A DNA stretch of 64,000 bases from Phaeacidiphilus oryzae TH49 (GCF_000744815.1 NZ_JQMQ01000005.1:5475801-5539800), one strand, 5' to 3'. Counted from the first letter of the stretch, positions 53,631 through 62,043 are shown. Numbers and translations: made by a program. The notes: generated from the letters alone by a model not told the origin.

Positions 53631-54710
53631 ATGGCTGAGTTGCGACCTGCGAAGAGCGGCATCGAGCCCGCGCAGGTGCGCAACTGGCCCGACCTGCTGA
53701 CCTCGCTGATCCGCGGAGAGGACGTCTCCGAGGAGACCACCGCCTGGGCGATGGACGAGATGATGACCGGGGCCGCCACTCCGGTGCAGATGGCCGGCTT
53801 CCTGGTGGCGCTGCGCGCCAAGGGGGAGACGGTCGCCGAGGTCGCGGGCCTGGTCCGGTCGATGTACGGGCATGCCACGACGATCGAGGTGCCCGGCGAG
53901 ACCGTGGACATCGTGGGCACCGGCGGCGACCGGGCCAAGACGGTGAACATCTCCACCATGTCCGCGATCGTCGCCGCCGGGGCGGGCGCCCGGGTGGTCA
54001 AGCACGGCAACCGGGCGGCGTCCTCCCGGAGCGGCGCGACGGACGTGCTGGAGAAGCTCGGGGTGAACCTGGCGGTTCCGGCCGAGAAGGTGGCCGGGAT
54101 CGCCGTCGAGGCGGGGATCACCTACTGCCCGGCGCCGGTCTTCCACCCCTCGATGCGCAACGCCGGGCCGGCCCGCGGCGGGCTCGGGGTGCCGACCGTC
54201 TTCAACTTCCTCGGCCCGCTGACCAACCCGGCCCGGGTGCGGGCCTCCGCGATCGGCGTCTTCGACCGGCGGATGGCCGGGATCATGGCGGGGGTGCTGG
54301 CCGAGCGGGGCTCGTCCGCGCTGGTCTTCCGGGGCGACGACGGCCTCGACGAGCTGACCACGACCGGGACCTCCCGGGTGTGGATCGTCCGGGACGGGGA
54401 CGTCCGGGAGACCGTCTTCGATCCGCGGGACGTGGGGATCCCGCTGGTGGACATCGAGGCGCTGCGGGGGGCGGATCCCGCGTTCAACGCGGAGGTCGCG
54501 CGGAAGGTGCTGGCGGGGGAGCGGGGGGCGGTGCGGGACGCGGTCGTGCTGAACAGCGCGGCGGCGCTGGTCGCGCTGGCGCCTGCGGCGACGCCGTTGG
54601 AGGAGCAGTTGGCCGCGGCGATGGAGCGTACGGCGAAGTCCATCGACTCCGGCGCGGCGCGGGAGGTCCTCGCGCGCTGGAGCGCGGCGACGGCGCGCGC
54701 GGCGGGGTGA
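53631..54710 (+). CDS. trpD: Anthranilate phosphoribosyltransferase
   Basis: Transfers phosphoribose to anthranilate in tryptophan synthesis. The 359-residue enzyme has [37 protein letters not shown] (PRPP-binding), [20 protein letters not shown], and [27 protein letters not shown] with the anthranilate-site Arg. GGAGAG is just before the ATG. A 13-codon ORF without Trp codons in its leader argues against classic attenuation. Other trp genes are not adjacent, usual in Streptomyces. A dispersed repeat follows its stop codon. Confidence 0.95.
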   Translation: MAELRPAKSGIEPAQVRNWPDLLTSLIRGEDVSEETTAWAMDEMMTGAATPVQMAGFLVALRAKGETVAEVAGLVRSMYGHATTIEVPGETVDIVGTGGDRAKTVNISTMSAIVAAGAGARVVKHGNRAASSRSGATDVLEKLGVNLAVPAEKVAGIAVEAGITYCPAPVFHPSMRNAGPARGGLGVPTVFNFLGPLTNPARVRASAIGVFDRRMAGIMAGVLAERGSSALVFRGDDGLDELTTTGTSRVWIVRDGDVRETVFDPRDVGIPLVDIEALRGADPAFNAEVARKVLAGERGAVRDAVVLNSAAALVALAPAATPLEEQLAAAMERTAKSIDSGAAREVLARWSAATARAAG

Positions 54711-54717
54711 TCCCCGG

Positions 54718-54867
54718 GAGTTGCGAAGCAACTCGAGGGGCGCGGGGAACTGCGCGCCCAGCGCTGCGGGCTGCCGCGTCCGGCGACGGAGTCCGGGTTG
54801 CAACCGGGCGGCCGTTGCCGGGTGCGCCGCCGTGGCTGCCCGGGCGCGCAGTTCCCCGCGCCCCTCG
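54718..54867. repeat. Dispersed nested inverted-repeat element, copy G
   Basis: Perfect 26-base arms (54734-54759, 54842-54867), with an adjoining GAGTTGC-GAA-GCAACTC hairpin (54718-54734), and a central GGGTTGCAACC. It lies 7 bases after the trpD stop codon and about 100 bases before the SAM-IV aptamer, so it may end the trpD transcript. Confidence 0.92.
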
Positions 54868-54966
54868 ATTCGCCCTTCGGGCTCATAGCGGGGCGTAGCC
54901 CCGGCGGCATCTCGAAAAGTGGGACGCGCGTCCCAGCGCGGGAGCCCTGTGGCATACTTCCCAGCA

Positions 54967-55090
54967 GGTCACGAGTGACAGCGAGAAGGCCCCGGCCGGC
55001 TGTCCGGCAACCCTCCGTCCGTGGCGGGGTGCCCCGGGTGATGACCAGGTCGAGCGGAAACACGTCCGCATCGGCAAGCGCGGACCCTGC
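54967..55090 (+). promoter_or_regulatory. SAM-IV riboswitch
   Basis: The sequence fits the actinobacterial S-adenosylmethionine riboswitch class SAM-IV. GGTCACGAGTGACAGCGAGAA begins with P1 5' arm GGTCA (54967-54971), followed by GGCCCCGGCCGGC, CGGCAACCCTCC (54996-55007 region), GGGGTGCCCCGGGTGATGACC, in which TGACC (55042-55046) closes P1. Pseudoknot sequence follows (AGGTCGAGCGG and TCCGC to 55090). A hairpin GGACCC/GGGTCC at 55082-55101 may be the expression platform. High S-adenosylmethionine should turn off the sulfur gene at 55289. Confidence 0.85.
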
Positions 55091-55124
55091 TCTCGGGGTC
55101 CTGGGTCTCCGAGGAGTGCTGTTG

Positions 55125-55145
55125 ATGATCAAGCGAATGCGTTAG
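55125..55145 (+). CDS. Six-codon ORF following the SAM-IV aptamer
   Basis: ATG ATC AAG CGA ATG CGT TAG, encoding MIKRMR. GAGGAG lies 9 bases before the ATG, a good ribosome-binding site. It ends 143 bases before the class V gene. It may be a leader peptide gene or a docking site used by the riboswitch to control translation. Confidence 0.5.
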   Translation: MIKRMR

Positions 55146-55288
55146 AGGCCGAGGCGCCTCCCACTTCGCCGTACCCCCCGCGTCGCCGCCCCCGGTATCC
55201 GCGCGTTCCGCCGTACCCCCGCGCGTGCTGACGCGATGTCATCTCTTACCGCCGCCGCCGCGGTACCTCACGCCCTGGAGTGCCCGTT

Positions 55289-56659
55289 ATGTCGTCTTCC
55301 TCCGCTTCTGTCGCCGCCTGTACCCCGCTCCCCGTCCTCGGTCGCGACGTCGAGGTCCCGCTGGTCACCGGTGAGAAGGTGGTCTACGCCGCGCTGGACT
55401 ACGCCGCCAGCGCCCCCGCGCTGCAGCGCGTCTGGGACGACGTCGCCGCGTACGCCCCCTACTACGGCAGCGTCCACCGCGGGGCCGGGTACCTCTCGCA
55501 GCTCTCCACCGACCTCTTCGAGCAGAGCCGGGCCGCCGTCGCCGAGTTCCTCGACCTCCGCGAGGGCGACCAGGTGGTCTTCACCCGCGCCACCACCGAC
55601 TCGCTCAACCTCCTCGCCTCCGTGCTGCCGGCCGGCACGGCCGTCTTCGCCTTCGAGACCGAGCACCACGCCTCGCTGCTGCCCTGGCGGCGCGCCGGAC
55701 TGACCGTCGACTACCTGCGCGCCCCGCGCTCCCCCCGGCAGGCGGTCGCCGCGCTGGAGGAGGCGCTGCGCGGCACCGAGGGGCCGCGGCTGGTGTGCGT
55801 GACCGGGGCGTCCAACGTCACCGGTGAGATCTGGCCGGTCGCCGAGCTCGCCGAGGTCGCCCACCGGCACGGCGCGCGGATCGTCCTGGACGCCGCCCAG
55901 CTCGCCCCGCACCACCGGGTGTCGGTGCGCGAGCTGGACGTGGACTGGGTCGCCTTCTCCGGGCACAAGCTCTACGCGCCCTTCGGGGCGGGCGTGCTGG
56001 CGGGCCGTCAGGACTGGCTGGACGCGGCCGAGCCCTATCTGGCCGGCGGCGGCGCCTCGCGCAGCGTGGCCAGGGAGGCGGACGGCTCGGTCGTCGTCGA
56101 GTGGCACCAGGGCGCGGCCCGGCACGAGGCCGGCTCGCCGAACGTGATCGGCGCCTACGCCATCGCCTCGGCCTGCCGGGCGCTGACCGAGGCCGGGCTG
56201 GACACGCTGGCCGCGCGCGAGCAGGAGCTGCTGGCGCGGCTGCGGGCGGGGCTGGCGGAGGTGCCGGAGGTGAAGGTGCTCTCGCTCTTCGGGGACGGGC
56301 ACCCCCAGGTCGGCGTCCTCTCCTTCGTCGTCTCCGGCTGGAACTCCTCGCACTTCGCCGCCGCCCTGTCGGCGGAGTACGGGATCGGCGTGCGGGACGG
56401 GCTGTTCTGCGCCCACCCGCTGGTGCGGCATCTCCTCGGCGCGGAGGAGGAGGCGCCGTCCGAGTGCGGGGCGCCGGAGGGCAGGGACGGCGAGCGCTCG
56501 CTGAACGCCATCCGGGTCTCCTTCGGCGCCGGCACCCCGACCGAGCACGTGGACCGCTTCGTCACGGCCGTCAAGGAGCTCGTCTCCGACGGCGCGCGCT
56601 GGTCCTACCGGACGGAAGCCGGCCGCTGCGTCCCCGACACCCGCATCCACGCCGCCTGA
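55289..56659 (+). CDS. Class V PLP enzyme, cysteine desulfurase-like
   Basis: A 456-residue PLP enzyme of the SufS/CsdA type. It has LDYAASAPALQRVWDD near the N-terminus, the PLP lysine K227 in VAFSGHKLYAPFGAG, ETEHHASLLPWRR, and the C-terminal VRDGLFCAHPLVRHLL with the candidate catalytic cysteine C374. The leader has a SAM-IV riboswitch, linking it to sulfur amino acid supply. GGAG lies 8 bases before the ATG at 55289. A direct transsulfuration or desulfurase role fits, but SAM-IV clients vary, so a related C-S lyase is possible. A bidirectional terminator follows. Confidence 0.85.
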   Translation: MSSSSASVAACTPLPVLGRDVEVPLVTGEKVVYAALDYAASAPALQRVWDDVAAYAPYYGSVHRGAGYLSQLSTDLFEQSRAAVAEFLDLREGDQVVFTRATTDSLNLLASVLPAGTAVFAFETEHHASLLPWRRAGLTVDYLRAPRSPRQAVAALEEALRGTEGPRLVCVTGASNVTGEIWPVAELAEVAHRHGARIVLDAAQLAPHHRVSVRELDVDWVAFSGHKLYAPFGAGVLAGRQDWLDAAEPYLAGGGASRSVAREADGSVVVEWHQGAARHEAGSPNVIGAYAIASACRALTEAGLDTLAAREQELLARLRAGLAEVPEVKVLSLFGDGHPQVGVLSFVVSGWNSSHFAAALSAEYGIGVRDGLFCAHPLVRHLLGAEEEAPSECGAPEGRDGERSLNAIRVSFGAGTPTEHVDRFVTAVKELVSDGARWSYRTEAGRCVPDTRIHAA

Positions 56660-56672
56660 GCCCCCGGACGCA

Positions 56673-56707
56673 GCGCCGCAGGCGCCCCTGAGGTGCGCCT
56701 GCGGCGC
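56673..56707. terminator. Bidirectional hairpin terminator
   Basis: Thirteen-base perfect arms GCGCCGCAGGCGC and GCGCCTGCGGCGC with a 9-base loop. Lies between the convergent class V enzyme and RAM-domain genes. Confidence 0.75.
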
Positions 56708-56717
56708 CGGCGCTCCG

Positions 56718-56999
56718 CTACTCGTCGAGGCCCAGCGCGAACGCGGCCTCCAGGTCGTGCTCGGAGTATGTGCGGAACGCGATGTGCGTCTCGGTGTGGG
56801 CGACGCCCGGGATCTTGTTGACCTTGCCCGGGATGACGTCCGCGAGGTCCTCGTGCGCCCGTACACGGACCATCGCGATCAGGTCGTAGCCGCCGGCCAC
56901 CGAGTACACCTCGCTGACGCCGTCCAGTGCGGCGATCGTCTCGGCGATCTCGGGGATCCGGTCGACATCGGTCTTGATGAGGACGATCGCGGTGATCAC
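56718..56999 (-). CDS. Lrp/AsnC-type RAM domain protein without HTH
   Basis: A 93-residue protein with only the ligand-binding RAM fold: VITAIVLIKTDVDRIPEIAETIAAL, GVSEVYSVAGGYDLIAMVRVR and GVAHTETHIAFRTYSEHDLEAAF. The DNA-binding helix-turn-helix of full-length Lrp proteins is absent, so it may oligomerise with another Lrp regulator or act as a free amino-acid sensor. AGGAG lies 5 bases before the GTG at 56999. Known from memory as a conserved small gene next to the rhomboid in Streptomyces. No partner is evident. Confidence 0.88.
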   Translation of the reverse strand: MITAIVLIKTDVDRIPEIAETIAALDGVSEVYSVAGGYDLIAMVRVRAHEDLADVIPGKVNKIPGVAHTETHIAFRTYSEHDLEAAFALGLDE

Positions 57000-57034
57000 A
57001 TGGGCTCCTGGGCAACACCTGAGCGGGGGTTCGG

Positions 57035-57820
57035 TCAGAGCCAGCGTAGCCGCCGCGGCAGACCGACATATCTCAGCCAGGCCCAGAGGAATCCGACCGT
57101 GAAGCCGATCAGGTGCGCCGGGTAGGCGACCCCGGAACCGCTCCCGGACGAGACCCACTGCAGGACGAACCACAGCCCCAGCACCAGCCAGGCCGGGAAG
57201 CGCAGCGGGATGAAGAAGAAGAGGGGGATCAGGCTGGTGATCCTGGCCTTCGGATAGAGGCGCAGATACGCGCCGAGGACGCCGGCGATCGCGCCGGACG
57301 CGCCGACCAGCGTCTGGCTCGCGTTCGGCGTCCCCATCTCCACCAGCGCGTAGCCGTACGTGGCCAGGTAGCCGACCGCCAGATAGAAGAGGAGGAACGG
57401 CGCCCGGCCCATCCGCTCCTCGGCCATCGCGCCGAAGACGAAGAGGAAGAGCATGTTCCCGGCCAGGTGGAGCCAGCCGCCGTGGACGAACATGGCGGTG
57501 AGGACGGAGAGCGCGGGGATCTTCGGCTCGGCGTGCGGCGAGCTCGGGCAGGCGGCCGTGCCGGCCAGCGCGGCGGGCTGGTTGTTCAGCAGCTCGCTGG
57601 GGATGACCCCCCACTCCCGGAAGTAGTCCTGCTGCACGCAGGCCGAGGAGTGCCCGTAGTAGAGCGGATTGAGCCCGGAGACCGGCCCGATCACGAACAC
57701 CGCCACATTGACGGCGATCAGGCAGTACGTCATCACGGGGATGAAGGGGCTGCGGCGTACGCAGCGCACGAATTCCTCCACCGGGCGGGGGAGCCGGGGA
57801 AGCCGGAGACGCTGCACCAT
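57035..57820 (-). CDS. Rhomboid family intramembrane serine protease
   Basis: Cuts membrane proteins inside or near the bilayer. The 261-residue protein has six or seven helices. The catalytic serine is in VGASGAIAGVLGAYL and the catalytic histidine is in the last helix (AHLIGFTVGFLWAWL), with a family WR-like loop in HGGWLHLAGNMLFLFVFG. The ATG at 57820 lies 6 bases after AATGAT, which might give a leaderless start. It sits 35 bases upstream of the RAM-domain gene on the same strand. The substrate is unknown. Confidence 0.92.
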   Translation of the reverse strand: MVQRLRLPRLPRPVEEFVRCVRRSPFIPVMTYCLIAVNVAVFVIGPVSGLNPLYYGHSSACVQQDYFREWGVIPSELLNNQPAALAGTAACPSSPHAEPKIPALSVLTAMFVHGGWLHLAGNMLFLFVFGAMAEERMGRAPFLLFYLAVGYLATYGYALVEMGTPNASQTLVGASGAIAGVLGAYLRLYPKARITSLIPLFFFIPLRFPAWLVLGLWFVLQWVSSGSGSGVAYPAHLIGFTVGFLWAWLRYVGLPRRLRWL

Positions 57821-57987
57821 AGGGAGATCATTCCGTGGCGGGGGGAGCCGGGCATCGTGCGTGCGGCGTGTGGGGGAACGGGCGTGCTCACGACCGGTCT
57901 ACGGGGGTGGAGTGTGGGATGTCGGCAGCAGGCTCTAAGGTGCAGGTCACAACAGCCGGTTTGCCTGGTTCGACCGAGGAGTCACCC

Positions 57988-58242
57988 ATGCCCGTCCCCG
58001 CGCCCACCGATGCGACCCGCTGGCGCTGCACCCTGTGCGGCAATCTGACCCGTTTCGACGTCACCCGTACCACCCACGCCGTGGACTTCGTCCACCTCGA
58101 CCTCGCCGGGGAGCCGAAGGTCGAGGAGACCCAGGTGCTGAGCGAGACCGTGGAGTCCGTGCGCTGCCGCTGGTGCAACGCGGTGGACCAGGTGGAGCTC
58201 GTCGACCGCCCCGGCCCGGAGGCCGCCTCGGTCGCCGAGTAG
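57988..58242 (+). CDS. Small zinc-ribbon-like protein
   Basis: An 84-residue protein with two CxxC pairs (CTLC and CRWC) 46 residues apart, suggesting a zinc ribbon: TRWRCTLCGNLTRFDVTRTTHAVDFVHLDLAGEPKVEE and VESVRCRWCNAVDQVELVDRPG. GAGGAGT lies 5 bases before the ATG at 57988, and TAAGGT is a possible -10 in the leader. Diverges from the rhomboid gene and precedes an NYN protein gene. It may be a nucleic-acid binding or regulatory protein, but no known family was recognised with confidence. Confidence 0.75.
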   Translation: MPVPAPTDATRWRCTLCGNLTRFDVTRTTHAVDFVHLDLAGEPKVEETQVLSETVESVRCRWCNAVDQVELVDRPGPEAASVAE

Positions 58243-58401
58243 GCGCCGGGGCCGCAGGGCTGACGGGCCGTCGGGCCGGCCGGGGCCGCCCGGTGGCCCC
58301 CCGCCCGGCCCTGCCTCGCCCGGGCAGGCACCGTTTCGCGAGACAATCGTCTGGACGGGCCGCACGGAAGGGAACGCGGACGATGGATCGGAGCAGGGAA
58401 C

Positions 58402-59889
58402 GTGGTGGACAGAGACCGGCCGAGCCCCGCCCCCGCGCCTCTGCCCGAAGACCCGCCGACTGACGCGGCAGCACCGCCGACTGACGCGGCGGCACCGTCT
58501 GCTGACGCCGCGGCACCGTCGGCTGCCACTTCGGCGCCGCGGACCGACGCCGCCGCGCCCCCCGTCGCGCGGCAGGAGGAGCAGCCGGGCGTCGGCCCCC
58601 TGGTCGAGGGGGTGCGGCGGCGGGTCGTCGGGCTGGCCTCGGACGGGCTGGCCGCCGTGCCCTTCGCCGAGCTGCCGATCGGCCTCCGCCGGTACGTGAA
58701 GTTCACCCCTTCCCGTCGGATGAAGCACGCCGCCAACGCGCTGGCCGCCGCCCTGGAGGCGGAGCCCGCCTTCCGCTCCCGGATCGCCGATCTCCTCCGC
58801 GCCGCCCAGCCGGAGCTGGTGGCCGCGCTGGAGGAGGGCGCCCCGCCGGCCGCCGCCGATCCGCTGGACGTCGCGGCCGCCGCCTATCTGCTGCGCACCC
58901 CCGGCTGGGAGCGGCTGGTCAACGAGACCGGCGAGCGGGTGGAGCGCGCGGAGGCGGAGGGCGCCGCCGTCGAGGCCAACCGCCTGGTGGAGAAGCTGCA
59001 CGCGGAGATCGCCGCGCTGCGCTCCGCCCACCGCTCCGACCAGGACCGGGCCCGCGCCGAGACGGACGCGGCCCGCAAGGAGATCGAGTCCCTCCACCGC
59101 CGGCTGCGCCGGCTGGAGGCGGACACCCGCCGCGCCGAGGCCGCCGCCCGCCGGGCGGTCGCCGATCTGGAGGCGGTACGGGCCGCGGCCGCCGCCGAGC
59201 GCAGCACGGCCGACGCCGAGGCGCGCCGGCTGCGCAACCGCCTCGCCGACGCCGAGGCCTCCGTGGAGGCCGCCCGCCGGGCCGCCCGCGAGGGCCGCAG
59301 CGTGGAGGACATGCGGTTGCGCCTGCTGCTGGACACCGTGCAGCAGGCGGCCGCCGGGCTGCAGCGCGAGCTGGGCCTGCCGCCGTCCACGATGCGTCCG
59401 GCGGACACCGTGGACGCGGTCGCCCCGGCCTCCGCCTCCCCGCACGACGTCGCCCGCCGGGCGCTGGCCGGCGACGACCCGGAGCTGCTCGACCAGCTGC
59501 TGGCGCTGCCCCAGGCGCATCTGGTGGTCGACGGTTACAACGTGACCAAGACCGGCTATCCGCAGATCCCGCTGGAGAAGCAGCGGCTGCGGCTGCTGGG
59601 CGGGCTGTCCCATCTGGCCTCGCAGTCCGGGGCCGAGGTCACCTGCGTCTTCGACGGCAAGGATCTGGACGTACCGGTGCTGCTGGCCCCGCCACGGGGG
59701 GTACGGGTGCTCTTCAGCCGGTCGGGGGAGACGGCGGACGAGCTGATCCGCCGACTGGTCCGGGCCGAGCCGGCGGGCCGGGCGGTGACGGTGGTCTCCT
59801 CGGACCGGGAGGTCGCGGACGGCGTGCAGAGGGCAGGCGCACGCCCGGTGCCGTCCACCATGCTGCTGAAGCGTCTCGCCAGGGGCTGA
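58402..59889 (+). CDS. NYN domain (YacP-like) RNase-like protein with N-terminal coiled coil
   Basis: A 495-residue protein. The first ~55 residues contain DAAAP-type repeats, followed by VGPLVEGVRRRVVGLASDGLAAVPFAELPIGLRRYVKF. Residues about 170-310 form a long Arg/Glu/Ala-rich coiled coil. The C-terminal ~160 residues are an NYN (YacP-type) PIN-like nuclease domain with HLVVDGYNVTKTG (catalytic Asp), TCVFDGKDLDV, FSRSGETADELI and VSSDREVADGVQ. The related Rae1/YacP in Bacillus cuts mRNA on the ribosome. GTG at 58402 has GGAG nearby. The target RNA here is unknown. Confidence 0.88.
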   Translation: MVDRDRPSPAPAPLPEDPPTDAAAPPTDAAAPSADAAAPSAATSAPRTDAAAPPVARQEEQPGVGPLVEGVRRRVVGLASDGLAAVPFAELPIGLRRYVKFTPSRRMKHAANALAAALEAEPAFRSRIADLLRAAQPELVAALEEGAPPAAADPLDVAAAAYLLRTPGWERLVNETGERVERAEAEGAAVEANRLVEKLHAEIAALRSAHRSDQDRARAETDAARKEIESLHRRLRRLEADTRRAEAAARRAVADLEAVRAAAAAERSTADAEARRLRNRLADAEASVEAARRAAREGRSVEDMRLRLLLDTVQQAAAGLQRELGLPPSTMRPADTVDAVAPASASPHDVARRALAGDDPELLDQLLALPQAHLVVDGYNVTKTGYPQIPLEKQRLRLLGGLSHLASQSGAEVTCVFDGKDLDVPVLLAPPRGVRVLFSRSGETADELIRRLVRAEPAGRAVTVVSSDREVADGVQRAGARPVPSTMLLKRLARG

Positions 59890-60063
59890 GCCGGCCGGGG
59901 CGCGCCGCCGGGAGCGGGCGGCCCGTCGACGCCGCCGGTCAGGGGCGGGGGCCGGCGGTGGTCCGCAAGCCGTTCGAAGTCGACAAGACGTCAAAGCGCC
60001 CCCAACTCACCCCTGTTGGCGCCGGGGCTTCTGTGAAGAACGAGGCGGATTCGTATGACTGAC

Positions 60064-60093
60064 ATGACAGTCGTACACCGCTCCCACTAGTGT
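60064..60093 (+). promoter_or_regulatory. Promoter of the first NlpC/P60 gene
   Basis: ATGACA (60064-60069), 18-base spacer, TAGTGT (60088-60093). The same geometry and the downstream CGAACCT recur before the second P60 gene (61717-61746). The 174 bases from 59890 to 60063 show no gene or motif. Confidence 0.6.
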
Positions 60094-60290
60094 CTCCGCC
60101 GAACCTCCGGAAGTTGGTCGGCCAAACGGGACGACCAGGGAGGTTCCCGCCGAATCCGGCCCGGCAAGCGGGGGGTGCCGCCCCGGAGCCAGGATCCGCG
60201 GCTGGTTGGTCCGCGCGGGCGCGCATGCCCGTGGCGCCCTCCGGTCTTCCGCGGCAACCTCCTCGGCAGGCGGCCAGGAGTAAGGAAGCG

Positions 60291-60344
60291 ATGCAGCTTG
60301 TCGCAGTTGCCGGAGACCCCGGAGATACCGGAGATGCCGCGTAA
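60291..60344 (+). CDS. 17-codon ORF overlapping the first P60 start
   Basis: ATG at 60291, preceded by AGGAGTAAGGAAGCG, a far better ribosome-binding site than the one before the P60 gene. It encodes MQLVAVAGDPGDTGDAA and stops at TAA 60342-60344, eight bases inside the P60 ORF in another frame. A translated leader that couples to or gates P60 translation is the likely meaning. A frameshift that joins them is less likely because the P60 start has its own GGAG. Confidence 0.55.
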   Translation: MQLVAVAGDPGDTGDAA

Positions 60345-61509
60345 GCCGCGTGGAGCCCAGCACCGCCGCCCCGCACCCCCGAGCCGTGCGCGAGCCGGCG
60401 TGGTCACCGCGGCGGCGGCCGCGGCGGTGGCCCTGTCCTCGGGAGCGGGGTCCGGGACCGCCGAGGCCGACACCGCCACCCAGCTGGCCCAGGTGCAGAA
60501 GCAGGTGGACAGCCTGCGCCAGCAGGCCGGCGCCGCCGATGAGCAGTACAACGGCGCCCTGGCCAGGCGCCGGCAGATGCAGCAGCAGGTGAACGCCGCC
60601 CAGAACGACGTGGCCGACCAGCAGGACGCGGTGAACAAGCAGGTGGAGGGGATCGGCGCGATCGCCGCCGCGCAGTACCGGGACGGCGGCCTCGACCAGA
60701 CCGTCGGCATGCTCACCGCCAAGGACCCCACTGACTACCTCAGCCGCGCCTCCACCGTGCAGCAGGTGGACCGGGCCCAGGCCGGGATGCTCCGCCAGCT
60801 CCAGTCCCAGGAGCAGACCCTGCGGGCCGCCCGGGACAAGGCCGGCAGTGCCCTGGAGGCCCAGCAGCAGCAGACCGAGGCGATGGCAGCCGCCCGGCAG
60901 ACCGCGCAGCAGAAGCTGGCCCAGGCCCAGCGGATGCTGCAGAAGCTGACCGCGCAGCAGCGCGCGGAGCTGGCCCGCAAGGCCGCGGCCGAGCGGGCGG
61001 CGCAGGAGGCCGCGGCCCGCAAGGCGGCCCAGCAGGCCGCCGCCCAGCAGGCCGCGGCGGAGAAGGCGGCCCGGCGGAAGGTCGCGCAGTCCTCCTCGGG
61101 TTCGGGCTCGGGCTCGACCACGGGGTCGGGGTCCACCGCCTCCGGGTCGGTCGGCGCGCGGGCGCTGGCGGCCGCGGAGACCAAGATCGGCTCTCCGTAC
61201 GTCTGGGCCGCCTCCGGGCCGAGCTCCTTCGACTGCTCGGGCCTGGTCCAGTGGGCCTACGCGCAGGAGGGCATCTCGCTGCCGCACTACTCCTACTCGG
61301 ACGAGACGGTCGGCAGCGCGGTGAGCGGTCTGGCCGACGCGCAGCCCGGGGACATCGTGGTGATGCTCGGCGGTGAGCACGTGGGGCTCTACGCCGGGAA
61401 GAACTCCTCGGGGCAGTACATGATCCTCCACGCCCCCTATCCGGGGGCGTACGTCCGACTCGAGTCCATCGACACGATCGGGTCGGTGACCGCCGTTCGG
61501 CGTATGTGA
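60334..61509 (+). CDS. NlpC/P60 peptidoglycan hydrolase, coiled coil type (first of three)
   Basis: A secreted DL-endopeptidase acting on cell-wall stem peptides. The 391-residue precursor (MPRKPRGAQHRR) has a signal peptide ending near EADT, then a long coiled coil (about residues 50-230, LAQVQKQVDSLRQQAGAADEQYN), a Ser/Gly/Thr linker and the NlpC/P60 domain from about 265: PSSFDCSGLVQWAYAQEG with the catalytic Cys, GGEHVGLYAG with the His and ILHAPYPGAYVR. GGAG lies 9 bases before the ATG at 60334. A 17-codon ORF overlaps the start. The next two genes are paralogues. Confidence 0.92.
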   Translation: MPRKPRGAQHRRPAPPSRARAGVVTAAAAAAVALSSGAGSGTAEADTATQLAQVQKQVDSLRQQAGAADEQYNGALARRRQMQQQVNAAQNDVADQQDAVNKQVEGIGAIAAAQYRDGGLDQTVGMLTAKDPTDYLSRASTVQQVDRAQAGMLRQLQSQEQTLRAARDKAGSALEAQQQQTEAMAAARQTAQQKLAQAQRMLQKLTAQQRAELARKAAAERAAQEAAARKAAQQAAAQQAAAEKAARRKVAQSSSGSGSGSTTGSGSTASGSVGARALAAAETKIGSPYVWAASGPSSFDCSGLVQWAYAQEGISLPHYSYSDETVGSAVSGLADAQPGDIVVMLGGEHVGLYAGKNSSGQYMILHAPYPGAYVRLESIDTIGSVTAVRRM

Positions 61510-61716
61510 TCCCGTCGTGAACCCGAGATGAGGGAGAATCAGGCGTCCGTGTGACGCGTCTCACGGGCCGTCAGGCAATCCGGTGAGATGTCCGAATTCG
61601 CCCTCCGTGAGCCGAAGATGGCGGTAGCGTGGTCGCGCCTCGGTAGGGGCGCGGCTACGCCGTGTCGTGATTTCCGACCGGAGTTGCAACTAGGGAGACT
61701 TTTTACTTTCGGGGAT

Positions 61717-61746
61717 TTGAAGGGATCACATTCCTGTTACTAGTCT
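61717..61746 (+). promoter_or_regulatory. Promoter of the second NlpC/P60 gene
   Basis: TTGAAG (61717-61722), 18-base spacer, TAGTCT (61741-61746), followed by a long leader carrying the c-di-AMP riboswitch. Confidence 0.6.
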
Positions 61747-61798
61747 CTGGCTCCGAACCTGCGCCAAGTCGATCACCCGCCCGGGTGGCAGCGCCGGT

Positions 61799-62043
61799 TA
61801 CCGCCGAGTCTGGTGGAGGATGCGGAGCGAGGCCCGGGACGAGAGTCCAGGCGGCGCTCGGGGGAGCATCGGACACCGGAGCCGGGGAACCAATCTCCCC
61901 GGGGTGAATCGGCGCCAGGTCGCCCCCAGGCGGCCCGGGACACGCGAGCGCCTCACCGCGCTAGAGCGGCTTCCGGGTCGGGGACGTGAGGCGTCGTAGG
62001 GCAGTCTTCCAGCCCGAACCCGTCAGCTCACCCGGTAGGCGGT
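61799..62043 (+). promoter_or_regulatory. Cyclic di-AMP riboswitch (ydaO/yuaA type)
   Basis: The leader of the second P60 gene contains GAGCCGGGGAACCAATC and CCCCGGGGTGAATCGGC, the two G-rich conserved boxes of the ydaO motif, and the 3' boxes CGTCAGCTCACCCGGTAGGC (near 62021-62040) and CTTCCAGCCCGAACCCG. CCGCCGAGTCTGG near 61801 may be the 5' box. High c-di-AMP would lower expression of the cell-wall hydrolase downstream. Similar riboswitches precede other Streptomyces cell-wall lytic genes. Exact boundaries are approximate. Confidence 0.8.

Noticed and set aside
60175-60333. An in-frame extension of the first P60 gene upstream to 60175
   Set aside because: The upstream residues look untranslated, and the signal peptide fits best from 60334.
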